Source of the DNA: Candidatus Omnitrophota bacterium
GTDB lineage: Bacteria; Omnitrophota; Gorgyraeia; Velamenicoccales; JABMQK01
Direction of reading: 5' to 3'
Assembly: GCA_028712915.1 (NCBI GenBank)
Contig: JAQTPJ010000018.1
Span: forward strand, 1-10,084
DNA: 10,084 nucleotides
Shown piece by piece: positions 1-6,752 of the stretch. A model generated the notes under the pieces. That model saw only the letters and a list, made by a program, of their open reading frames with translations, was not told the origin of the DNA and did no database searches. The translations under genes were made by a program, and so were the position numbers. Within the stretch, counting starts at the first letter, position 1. Every line of letters begins with the position of its first letter.

Positions 1-1000
1 CTCCTTCTTGGGAAAAACAAACTTTGCTCTGCCAGTTATCTTCGATGATAGCGACGAGCTTATTGCCCGTGTCAATACTGCCTTTGTATGTAAATTGCGG
101 CGTGGGCTTGGCGCCTTTGGCAGCCGCCTGTTTATCCGCGGCTGTTGGCGCCGCGGAAGAATCAGCCTCGCCTTTCTTTAAATCTTTACTCCTGAAAAAA
201 GGATTCCTTTTGGCAAATGATTTCAAATTGATATCCAACGGATAAACGCTGTTTAAATCGAAAATCTCTTTGTTTTTAAACTCTGCCACCTCCTCTAAAG
301 ATACACCCGTAAGAATCCTGGTGGCGACAAGGCTGACTTTAAGCCGCGGCGGCTCAATTGCCACAACGGAAAAATCTTCTATAAAATATACCGGCGCGTG
401 GCTGTTGACCTGCGATAAAATATTCACCAAGGCATCAGTATCAATACTCATCACTATCTGAAGGCTTAATTTATCAAAATCAAAAGATTTTTTTGTCTTA
501 TCAAAAGGCAAAGGCCTTATTGTGGCGACTTCGCATTTGCCCACGCCCACAATAATTCCCATAATGTCATTAATCATTTCTATCTGTTTCAAAAGATAAG
601 GGATATCTTCATCCCTTGGCACATCCATAGAAAAATCTACCGGCGGCAGGACCATTTTTTTAGAAGTAGCCTCCCTCTCTAACAGCTTCATGCTGTTATG
701 AAGCAGCTGGAAAAAATATATGCCTTTGTCCGATACGTCCTGGGGCAAGTCTGCCTTTCCTGTATCAAAAATACCCAATATTTTCTTAAGCTCTTTTTTA
801 TTTGCGGCATCAGCGTCTTTTATTTTCATTATGGCCGCACCTGAAGGCGTGATCCCCGTCTTATCCTGATACTTACGCAGGACTTCTTCCTGTTTAATCA
901 ATTCGTTTCTCAAAACAGCTATCCTCCTTTTGCTATTGAAACGCAAAAAGATAACCAACAATAACAAAACAGCCAAAACTATCAGAATATATTTACGCAC
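1..1000 (-). CDS. pilO: PilO-PilP (GspM-GspC) fusion protein, inner-membrane alignment component, 3' end outside window
   Basis: This frame is open from a GTG at 1000 to the window edge (333 codons). An in-frame TAG lies 12 bases upstream, so GTG is the only start that keeps the membrane anchor. Residues 4-20 are one transmembrane helix (YILIVLAVLLLLVIFL) followed by basic residues and a helical, probably coiled-coil stretch at about 27-46. Residues about 90-240 look like the ferredoxin-like periplasmic domain of PilO/GspM. An Ala/Lys-rich linker (about 278-299) leads to a beta segment from about 300, PQFTYKGSIDTGNKLVAIIE, which resembles the start of the PilP/GspC homology-region domain that contacts the secretin. 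In T2SS/T4P machines these two parts are usually separate proteins linking the GspL/PilN platform to the secretin. The gene overlaps the upstream pilMN gene by 8 bases, which suggests translational coupling. AGGGAAG lies directly before the GTG, closer than usual. The PilO assignment is fairly safe from context; the PilP part is cut off and less certain. Confidence 0.75.
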   Translation of the reverse strand, partial: MRKYILIVLAVLLLLVIFLRFNSKRRIAVLRNELIKQEEVLRKYQDKTGITPSGAAIMKIKDADAANKKELKKILGIFDTGKADLPQDVSDKGIYFFQLLHNSMKLLEREATSKKMVLPPVDFSMDVPRDEDIPYLLKQIEMINDIMGIIVGVGKCEVATIRPLPFDKTKKSFDFDKLSLQIVMSIDTDALVNILSQVNSHAPVYFIEDFSVVAIEPPRLKVSLVATRILTGVSLEEVAEFKNKEIFDLNSVYPLDINLKSFAKRNPFFRSKDLKKGEADSSAAPTAADKQAAAKGAKPTPQFTYKGSIDTGNKLVAIIEDNWQSKVCFSQEG

Positions 1001-2618
1001 CTTCCCTGCCTATTTCGAGTTTAATAATAAAACTGACAATTTCTTCTTTAGTGATTTCGTCTATTTTCACCTTGGAAGAAACCGGTTGTATAGTTTTAAA
1101 ATAACCTGTGTCCTTAAGCCCGGAGATTAACTTATTTATGCCCGCGTAGTTCAAAGACTTGCCGCTTATGGTTAATTCGCCGGCATTATTTTGATAATCC
1201 AGGTTGACAATAAAATTAGCCAGCCAGACATCTTCGGAAATAATCTCGGAAATTTTATACATAATGCGGCTTACGATGTTTCTGTTGTTCACGGCTGTAT
1301 TCAACGCCTTCAGTTTTACATCCGTCTTCTCATATTCTTCTTCGAGTCCGTCTATCTGCGGTATTGACTGTTGGCAGATTACGTTTAGTTCTTTTAATTT
1401 GGAGCTCGCTTCTTTAATTTCTTTGCTATAGGAGCCCTTTTGCGCCCATAAAAACACCAACAACCCCACACAGGCAACGATAAGAATGTTGTATGTGTAA
1501 TCTAATTTTATCTTCTGCCAAAAACTCTTTTTGGTTTGTTTGATAAGGTTTAATTTTGTATCGGCCAGGTTTAATCCTGTTAAGGCCAGCCCGACCGCCG
1601 TGGTAAATTCCGAAGACCGTATGCCCAATAAATTTTTCTTGGCTAACAGTTTTTTATCTTTTACAGGAATTTTGTTTAAGGGATAGACGTAACGCGCAGG
1701 CATATTCAAGGCCTCCGCCAGAAACTTCTCCAACCCCGCGTACAGCGAACCGCTGCCGCTAAGCAATATTTCATCTATCTTTTTATGCGTCGTATCTTTT
1801 GCGCCTGACGCGCTTGTTTGCAGATAATAATAATTAAAAGCCTTGTCCAGTTCCACAGACACATCTTTCATCAAGGCAACCAATGAATCATCAGGGCTAC
1901 CGGAAAAATTATTATCCTGCGATAACATATTTTGCTTATATTCGTAAGCCTCCTTGGCTGACACGCCCAATTTCTTGGATATCGCGTCTATGAATTTATC
2001 TTCCCCTAAAGGCAAAGTCCTCGACCAGAAATTATCTTTGTCGTCGAATATGAACACCTGCGTCTTCTGGGAAGCAATGTCTACCAAGGCATAGCGCCTG
2101 CCGCCGGCTAAGTCGGTATTGAATTTCAAACAATTATATGCGGCCAATATATCTAAAGTAATGGAGTCAATAACAAAGCCGTTCGACTGCTCGAACATCT
2201 TCAGCTTATCCAAAACAACTTCCTTCTTCGCCGCCACAGACAAAACATCATTATTGATTTCTTTAGGGTTATAACGCAAAGTCATATAGTCCCAGAGGCA
2301 ATTCTCCAGCGGCAAAAATAAATTTTTCTTTAATTCGTCTTTTACCAACTCTTTGAATCTTTTTGCGCCTCTGGTTTTTACGGAAATAATTTTTAGAAAC
2401 GCCTCTTCGGCGGATATGGAAAGGCAAATGGGGATATTGGGTTTTAGCTGGTTATTTTTAAAAATAGCCTTTATTAAATTTATAATTTCGTACTGGTTGG
2501 AACCCTGCGGCACTTCTATTACATCTAACTTTAACAGCTCAACATTCCTGCCTTTTAAGGAAATATTGGCTAGTTTTATATCTCTTTGCCCTACGGCTAA
2601 TCCGATTACGTTTTTCAT
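993..2618 (-). CDS. pilM: PilM-PilN fusion (GspL-like) assembly-platform protein
   Basis: This 541-residue protein joins two pilus-assembly proteins. Residues 1-348 match the actin/FtsA-like PilM fold: an N-terminal strand VIGLAVGQRDIKLA, a second nucleotide-fold strand YALVDIASQKTQVFIF (176-191), a segment TLPLGEDKFIDAISKKLGVS with EAYEYK after it (201-228), the LLSGSGSLYAGLEKFL loop (285-300), and SSEFTTAVGLALTG (335-348). Residues 355-361 (KLNLIKQ) correspond to the N-terminal INLL-type motif by which PilN binds PilM. A transmembrane helix follows (about 374-391), then a coiled coil (about 395-440), then a periplasmic ferredoxin-like domain (about 460-538). This cytoplasmic actin-like plus periplasmic order is that of GspL, the T2SS protein that holds the ATPase GspE at the membrane. 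The gene lies 35 bases after a small MerR-type gene and overlaps the PilO-like gene. No Shine-Dalgarno sequence is visible before its ATG. Confidence 0.85.
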   Translation of the reverse strand: MKNVIGLAVGQRDIKLANISLKGRNVELLKLDVIEVPQGSNQYEIINLIKAIFKNNQLKPNIPICLSISAEEAFLKIISVKTRGAKRFKELVKDELKKNLFLPLENCLWDYMTLRYNPKEINNDVLSVAAKKEVVLDKLKMFEQSNGFVIDSITLDILAAYNCLKFNTDLAGGRRYALVDIASQKTQVFIFDDKDNFWSRTLPLGEDKFIDAISKKLGVSAKEAYEYKQNMLSQDNNFSGSPDDSLVALMKDVSVELDKAFNYYYLQTSASGAKDTTHKKIDEILLSGSGSLYAGLEKFLAEALNMPARYVYPLNKIPVKDKKLLAKKNLLGIRSSEFTTAVGLALTGLNLADTKLNLIKQTKKSFWQKIKLDYTYNILIVACVGLLVFLWAQKGSYSKEIKEASSKLKELNVICQQSIPQIDGLEEEYEKTDVKLKALNTAVNNRNIVSRIMYKISEIISEDVWLANFIVNLDYQNNAGELTISGKSLNYAGINKLISGLKDTGYFKTIQPVSSKVKIDEITKEEIVSFIIKLEIGREGA

Positions 2619-2653
2619 TATATATGCTATATTATTATAAATTTATTCGACCC

Positions 2654-2845
2654 TTACTTCCTGCCTATAATCTTTTTTAATGATTCTATATCGCTGGCAG
2701 TATATTCTCTGCGCTCGTTAATGAGATTTCTCTTTGCCCTGGGAAAGATCCTTTTCTTCTCATATCTTAGCAGCGTCTGCTTAGATATCCCCAGAGCCTG
2801 CGCTGTCTCATTCGCAGAAAAATATTCGTTTCTCATCTCTACCAT
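2654..2845 (-). CDS. Short MerR-type helix-turn-helix DNA-binding protein
   Basis: This 63-residue protein is essentially only a winged-helix DNA-binding domain of the MerR superfamily. The helix-turn-helix lies at about residues 9-30 (FSANETAQALGISKQTLLRY), followed by EKKRIFPRAKR and a wing ending in REYTASDIESLKKII. The Y/F-S-x-x-E-x-A-x-x-L-G-I-S-x-x-T-L-x-R-Y pattern and the YT-x-x-D-I-x-x-L end are typical. The dimerisation helix and effector-binding domain of full-length MerR proteins are absent, so no sensed ligand can be named. The first ATG is preferred because GGAGG (2852-2856) stands 6 bases upstream; a second ATG at codon 4 is poorly spaced. It is the first gene after a strong promoter-like sequence and precedes pilMN by 35 bases, so it may regulate its own pilus operon (inference). 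A xis/excisionase-like role is possible but has no supporting context. Confidence 0.8.
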   Translation of the reverse strand: MVEMRNEYFSANETAQALGISKQTLLRYEKKRIFPRAKRNLINERREYTASDIESLKKIIGRK

Positions 2846-2851
2846 AATGCA

Positions 2852-2856
2852 CCTCC
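2852..2856 (-). promoter_or_regulatory. Ribosome binding site of the MerR-type gene
   Basis: GGAGG on the minus strand, 6 bases before the ATG at 2845. It decides between two nearby in-frame ATG codons and is one of only two canonical Shine-Dalgarno sequences in the window. Confidence 0.75.
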
Positions 2857-2904
2857 AACCATTTTATTTTATGTTTATATATAACATATAGAACCAATCC
2901 CTGC

Positions 2905-2955
2905 TTGTATACACTTTGAGTAAATTTAATATAATTTTATAGTATTTGTATATAC
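2905..2955. repeat. Two TTGTATA(TA)C elements around the promoter, possible operator
   Basis: TTGTATAC at 2905-2912 and TTGTATATAC at 2946-2955 are direct copies spaced 41 bases apart, close to four helical turns. Each contains a self-complementary core (GTATAC, GTATATAC). The second sits in the spacer between the -35 and -10 boxes, which is where MerR-family regulators typically bind; the first lies just downstream of the predicted transcription start. Autoregulation by the adjacent MerR-type protein is an inference, and such words arise easily in AT-rich DNA. Confidence 0.3.
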
Positions 2956-2962
2956 CTGTCAA
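2934..2962 (-). promoter_or_regulatory. Sigma-70-type promoter for the merR-like/pilMN/pilOP operon
   Basis: On the minus strand a perfect -35 hexamer TTGACA (2962-2957) is separated by exactly 17 bases from a -10 hexamer TAAAAT (2939-2934). Transcription would start near 2927, giving an untranslated leader of about 80 bases before the MerR-type gene. The -35 match and spacing make this the best promoter in the window, although the surrounding sequence is AT-rich. It lies in the only long spacer ahead of a gene run, which fits a new transcription unit starting here. Confidence 0.6.
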
Positions 2963-2976
2963 TAAAAATCTGTATT

Positions 2977-3013
2977 TTAAACCCTTTGATTGCCATAGAT
3001 TGCATATTAAACC
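2977..3013. repeat. Nested short repeats upstream of the promoter
   Basis: The order is TTAAACC (2977-2983), GATTGC (2988-2993), GATTGC (2998-3003), TTAAACC (3007-3013). The two inner words are exactly 10 bases apart, so they face the same side of the helix. The block would lie about 50 to 86 bases upstream of the predicted start at 2927, a normal location for an activator site. No protein is known to bind here; the regulatory reading is an inference. Confidence 0.3.
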
Positions 3014-3255
3014 ATTAGGTAAAACCAAGTAAAGCTTTAGTAGTATATAGTATAATTTATATGTGGTAAATTGACTAAATTAGCTATTTTCAGATAAGCT
3101 GCAGAATATGAAGAACTGGGATTGATTATCACACAATATACTGTGGAATTTTACGGAGAACACGTCGGAGAAAAGATGCTTTGGAGGCTATAAGAAAAGA
3201 GAGAATTTTATGCGGAAAAGATCTAAAAAACCAGCTAAAAAAGCCTTATTTGCTA

Positions 3256-6200
3256 CTACCTTTCGATGATAGTCTTGATTTCTTGCTGAGCTATAACTCT
3301 ATCTGCATCAAGCACTTGCGCTCTTGCTATAATCTCAAATACATTGGAACGCACTGTAACATAATTAGACAAGGCGCCTAACTGGCTGGTATCGCCGCCA
3401 AAGACATTTGATAAGAATAAATCGCCAACTCCTTTGTATATTCCATCTTTGTTGCCAAAAGGCCTTCCTTTTATTATGTCGCTAGCTGACTGTTGCGTTA
3501 CATTTGGTAAAGATAATAAAACTTCCTGAGGCGCCGTATTAATATTAATGCGGCCATAAACATTCTGCCCGGGATCTAATCTTAAGGAATAAAAATGCGC
3601 TATCTCGCTCTGGGATTCATTCTGTAATTTAATTTCCAGTACATTATCTTCTGTGCCATTGGGTTTATCTGAGCCAATGTTTATTACTCCGCAAAAAGCC
3701 AACCCTTCCTCATTGGGAAGTATTCCCTGAGATAAAACTTGCCATGAACCATCTGCCTTTTTATAACTTACTGTTAGCGCTTCATTGAATTCTCCGCTGA
3801 TGGTTAAAAAATAATCGCCGTTTTCTAAATCTTCCCACTTCCACACGCCTTCTTCTTTTGGCGTATCGCTATAAAAACCTTTGCTTACGCCAGAAATTTC
3901 TATCCAGCCGGATACGTTATGTTCTTTAGGAGAAAACAAAATCCCCGAAAGAGTCAAAGAATCTGTAATCAAACTCAAATCTTTTAAGACCTCTTCTCTT
4001 TCTTCGCTGTCGGTATATCTTTCCCAGTTATAAGTTTTAGGGACATACATTAAATCAGAAAGCACCGTTATGGGAGCATTCCTTACAATAACTTCATGTA
4101 TATCGTGGTCGTAGAATTCATCCTCCTGCATTCCTAAATTATCATTTACCCTGCCGGGGGTTCCGCCGCTTAAATCGCTCGTCGCAAACCAACCGTCAAA
4201 TTCAGAATTCCTATTGCTGTCTGTTTGCTCCGTAGGGTCGCCGCGCTCTAAAGAAGAATAATTTGAGACCTGCGAGCTCAAATACTCAGCTGCGTCAACT
4301 ATCAGCCCTTTTTCATTTCTTAAAACGATAAAATTCTCCCCTTCAACGGGAACATCTTTTAAAAAATCAAAATCCCTATCCAGCGTCCTTAAAAAATCCA
4401 ACTGCACGGATTTCTGAACACCCCATGTATCAACAAAAGCTATATGGTTTGAGGAAAGGCCGTTCGCCGTATCATCTTTATCCACGCATAAGACCAAATA
4501 ATCATAAGGGGAAATCGTCGTGCCCTGCGGGATAAAAGCTATGGCCGCTTCCTGCCCTGTGGTTTCCACTGCCCATCCACTAAGATTAAAACTATTATTA
4601 CTGATATTTAATAATTCTATATATTCCGCATCCGGCTGCTGCGAAAGAATTATGCCTTTAAAATAACATGTTTTATCCCTGAGGTTATTCTGAATTGTTA
4701 CAACCAGCTGGTTAGAACTTGCGTAAACCGTCTCTGATTCCGTAAAGTAATCTCCGTCCCTCATGGAACTTTGAGTCCTTCCGTTTATTTCCACGTCGCC
4801 GACAAATTCACCAGTCTGGCCGGATACCCTCAAATAGTAATAGCCGTTAGGAATGCCCGTAAAAATCCACCTGCCTTCGCCCTGCTGTCCTGATTGCGAG
4901 TCGGCATTTACAAACATGGAAGACTGCCATACCCATGCGCCGCCTGGCCCTTGTGTTGCAACGGTATTTTTTTCTATCTTAGGTGATACCATTATTTCAT
5001 TTATGCGTATAGCTTCCACCCCGTGCACCTCTTTTGATAAAAGCGCGGTGCTTTCGCTGACCTCTTCAGGGACTAATTCTATAGATGAAAAATAACAAGT
5101 CTGGCCAAAATCTTCATTATTTTCAATTGATATGCTAAATACTCCTCCCGCTACAGTTACTTTTCTGTTTTCATTCATGACAAAAGCGTCGCCGTTTTGC
5201 ATGCTACTCTGGGTCTTACCTAGGATTTTCACATCGCCTATAGGATCGTCTTCTATGCCGTAAATATAACAATAGTATTCTCCGTCGGAGAAATCAAGGT
5301 TATACCATGTCCACACGCCGGTGCCTCCGGGGATATCGCACTCATAGTGATTATTGGCCCATATCCAACTGCCGCTGGCCTGACTGGATTCGGATGATAA
5401 GAGATTATAGTGCTTATATACTTTGGTGCGGCTCAGATTCCTGTCTAAACTATCTATCGTATTTACTGCCTTCTGCCACGGCGAGCTCACGCCCTTATCC
5501 AGCATAATTTTTATAAGATTATCCGGTTTTATATAATTAATATTCTGCCGGATAGAACCTTCTGCGTCGCGTTCGTGGTCTTTTGAGGAAACCGTAATAA
5601 AACCGGATATATCTTTGAAATTATCACTAGTAATGCCCTCTATCTTTTTAAGTTCATCCACCACCACAAACGGACGGTCATCGCCCCTAGGTTTCTCTAT
5701 TGAGAATTCCTGCGGCTCATCAACGCCTTCATTGGCCTCATCAACAATACCATCGCCATCGTTATCCAGGGAATCGCTCTCTAGGCTTGCCTTATTGGAA
5801 TTGTCGTCGGTATTTGCGACTCCAGGCTTCTGGTCCGACCCGTACCTATACTTAAGTATCCCATCGGTAATGCTCTGCCCGCTTAACCCAACGCTGTCAA
5901 AAAATTTCCTGATAATTGCTTCATCGCCATTGATATTTACCTTTGCCGCTTCATCACGGACCAATACGGCATATCTGCCTATATTGTTTCCCTGGTCGTC
6001 TTGTATGTTGAACCATTTCGATTCTTTCGTCCCGTCATCATCAATATCCACGTCGCTGCCGGCGAAAACGCTGCGCCAAAGCTCATCTTGCGAATCCAGT
6101 TTATTCGCCCCAGCGTCAAACTCAAGCACCCCCTTTGCGTAATTAATGCCTGCCTCAGCTAAATATTTAGTCTGAAGCCTGCCCATATAAGAACTGATGC

Positions 6201-6321
6201 CGCGCAACTGCGTCTGGCTCATATATAAAAAACTTAAGCCTATTATAGAAGCTACTCCTAAAATGGACAGGACTAATAGAATAGCCTGTCCTTTTTCTTT
6301 ACTAATTAACCTGTTTATCAT
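3256..6321 (-). CDS. gspK: Giant GspK-like minor pseudopilin with lamin-tail domain and three beta modules
   Basis: This 1021-residue protein begins with a prepilin-like segment: KEKG (8-11), then QAILLVLSILGVASIIGLSF as the membrane/pilus-core helix. It lacks Glu at +5, a hallmark of GspK. Residues about 100-295 show GspK-type blocks (AAKVNINGDEAIIRKFF, then PFVVVDELKKIEGI), and the C-terminus (923-1021) has GRININTAPQEVLLSLP and the closing VTVRSNVFEIIARAQVLD. Together these about 400 residues match normal GspK length; about 620 residues are inserted. The insertion holds three Trp/Tyr-rich modules (about 317-417, 461-560, 804-917) and a lamin-tail domain (RINEIMVSPK at 439-448, then AEYIELLNISNN from 565 to about 727) interrupted by module 2. 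Asp-rich DxDxDG-like loops at 90-97 and 186-194 could bind calcium. In T2SS, GspK caps the pseudopilus with GspI and GspJ. The start is 8 bases after gspI with no Shine-Dalgarno sequence, suggesting coupling. The GspK call is strong; the role of the inserted domains is unknown. Confidence 0.8.
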   Translation of the reverse strand: MINRLISKEKGQAILLVLSILGVASIIGLSFLYMSQTQLRGISSYMGRLQTKYLAEAGINYAKGVLEFDAGANKLDSQDELWRSVFAGSDVDIDDDGTKESKWFNIQDDQGNNIGRYAVLVRDEAAKVNINGDEAIIRKFFDSVGLSGQSITDGILKYRYGSDQKPGVANTDDNSNKASLESDSLDNDGDGIVDEANEGVDEPQEFSIEKPRGDDRPFVVVDELKKIEGITSDNFKDISGFITVSSKDHERDAEGSIRQNINYIKPDNLIKIMLDKGVSSPWQKAVNTIDSLDRNLSRTKVYKHYNLLSSESSQASGSWIWANNHYECDIPGGTGVWTWYNLDFSDGEYYCYIYGIEDDPIGDVKILGKTQSSMQNGDAFVMNENRKVTVAGGVFSISIENNEDFGQTCYFSSIELVPEEVSESTALLSKEVHGVEAIRINEIMVSPKIEKNTVATQGPGGAWVWQSSMFVNADSQSGQQGEGRWIFTGIPNGYYYLRVSGQTGEFVGDVEINGRTQSSMRDGDYFTESETVYASSNQLVVTIQNNLRDKTCYFKGIILSQQPDAEYIELLNISNNSFNLSGWAVETTGQEAAIAFIPQGTTISPYDYLVLCVDKDDTANGLSSNHIAFVDTWGVQKSVQLDFLRTLDRDFDFLKDVPVEGENFIVLRNEKGLIVDAAEYLSSQVSNYSSLERGDPTEQTDSNRNSEFDGWFATSDLSGGTPGRVNDNLGMQEDEFYDHDIHEVIVRNAPITVLSDLMYVPKTYNWERYTDSEEREEVLKDLSLITDSLTLSGILFSPKEHNVSGWIEISGVSKGFYSDTPKEEGVWKWEDLENGDYFLTISGEFNEALTVSYKKADGSWQVLSQGILPNEEGLAFCGVINIGSDKPNGTEDNVLEIKLQNESQSEIAHFYSLRLDPGQNVYGRININTAPQEVLLSLPNVTQQSASDIIKGRPFGNKDGIYKGVGDLFLSNVFGGDTSQLGALSNYVTVRSNVFEIIARAQVLDADRVIAQQEIKTIIER

Positions 6322-6329
6322 GCTGGGAA

Positions 6330-6716
6330 TTATTTAAAATAGGTAATGAACGTCTTCTTCCTCTGATTTTCTCCCTCGGACCAGAGCACATCCAGCTGCA
6401 CCTTCTTTAAAACTATATTCTCCTCGGTAGTATAATCCGTAACTTTAACTGTCCAATTGAAAATATTCTCCTGCCCCGTGGAATCAGCAACCGGCTCTGC
6501 GGAGGTTTTTAACTCCTCCAGCTTTTTCTGGGCGAAAAATGATACGCTGCTTAGGGTCTGTGTCTGCCTTGCAACGCGCATCCCCAAAGGAAAGATGGAA
6601 TAGATAAAAGAAATGCCCATCGTCAATATAAAAAAGGCGATGAGCGCTTCTATCAAGGTAAAACCTTGACGGCTTATTGGTTTCACAAACAGCTTTCTAT
6701 AAAGACGGAATATCAT
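6330..6716 (-). CDS. gspI: GspI/PilV-type minor pseudopilin
   Basis: This 128-residue protein has a class III prepilin signal: a basic leader of 18 residues ending SRQG, cleavage expected between Gly18 and Phe19, then FTLIEALIAFFILTMGISFI with the conserved Glu at +5. The mature globular part is small and contains AQKKLEELK, matching the region of GspI that follows the N-terminal helix. GspI is the organising member of the GspI-J-K tip complex of the T2SS pseudopilus; PilV plays a comparable part in type IV pili. It sits between gspF and the gspK-like gene, 36 bases after the former and 8 before the latter. No Shine-Dalgarno sequence is visible before the ATG, so the start is chosen because it gives a normal basic leader. 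Confidence 0.8.
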   Translation of the reverse strand: MIFRLYRKLFVKPISRQGFTLIEALIAFFILTMGISFIYSIFPLGMRVARQTQTLSSVSFFAQKKLEELKTSAEPVADSTGQENIFNWTVKVTDYTTEENIVLKKVQLDVLWSEGENQRKKTFITYFK

Positions 6717-6752
6717 TTTCTGGACAGTCTATTTATTGTATTTTCTATTTAA

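Larger units (their letters stand above)
2846..3255. other. 410-base AT-rich spacer between gspK-like and MerR-type genes
   Basis: No full gene is visible. The half nearer the MerR-type gene holds its ribosome binding site, a promoter-like sequence and short repeats, described separately. The half nearer the gspK-like gene has short open stretches on the plus strand (3098-3190, then another frame from 3178) whose translations, QYTVEFYGEHVGEKM and ALEAIRKERIL, faintly recall the N-terminus of an IS3-type OrfA or the C-terminus of a DusB-type enzyme. Neither likeness is strong enough to call a pseudogene. No convincing rho-independent terminator follows the gspK-like stop codon. Confidence 0.6.

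Noticed and set aside
911..928. AGGAGG nine bases before an internal TTG in the PilO-like gene
   Set aside because: Starting there would remove the membrane anchor; the sequence is explained by codons for Lys-Arg-Arg after the helix.
2634..2639. TATAAT on the minus strand just before pilMN
   Set aside because: There is no -35 element at a usable distance and the area is very AT-rich; it would give a near-leaderless transcript. Kept only as a remote possibility.
3180..3255. Runs of T after the gspK-like stop codon on the minus strand
   Set aside because: No GC-rich stem of useful length precedes the T runs, so a rho-independent terminator cannot be claimed.
5615..6142. 175-codon plus-strand open frame
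   Set aside because: Antisense to the GspK N-terminal region; Ser/Pro-rich translation is what the opposite strand of Asp/Glu-rich coding sequence gives.
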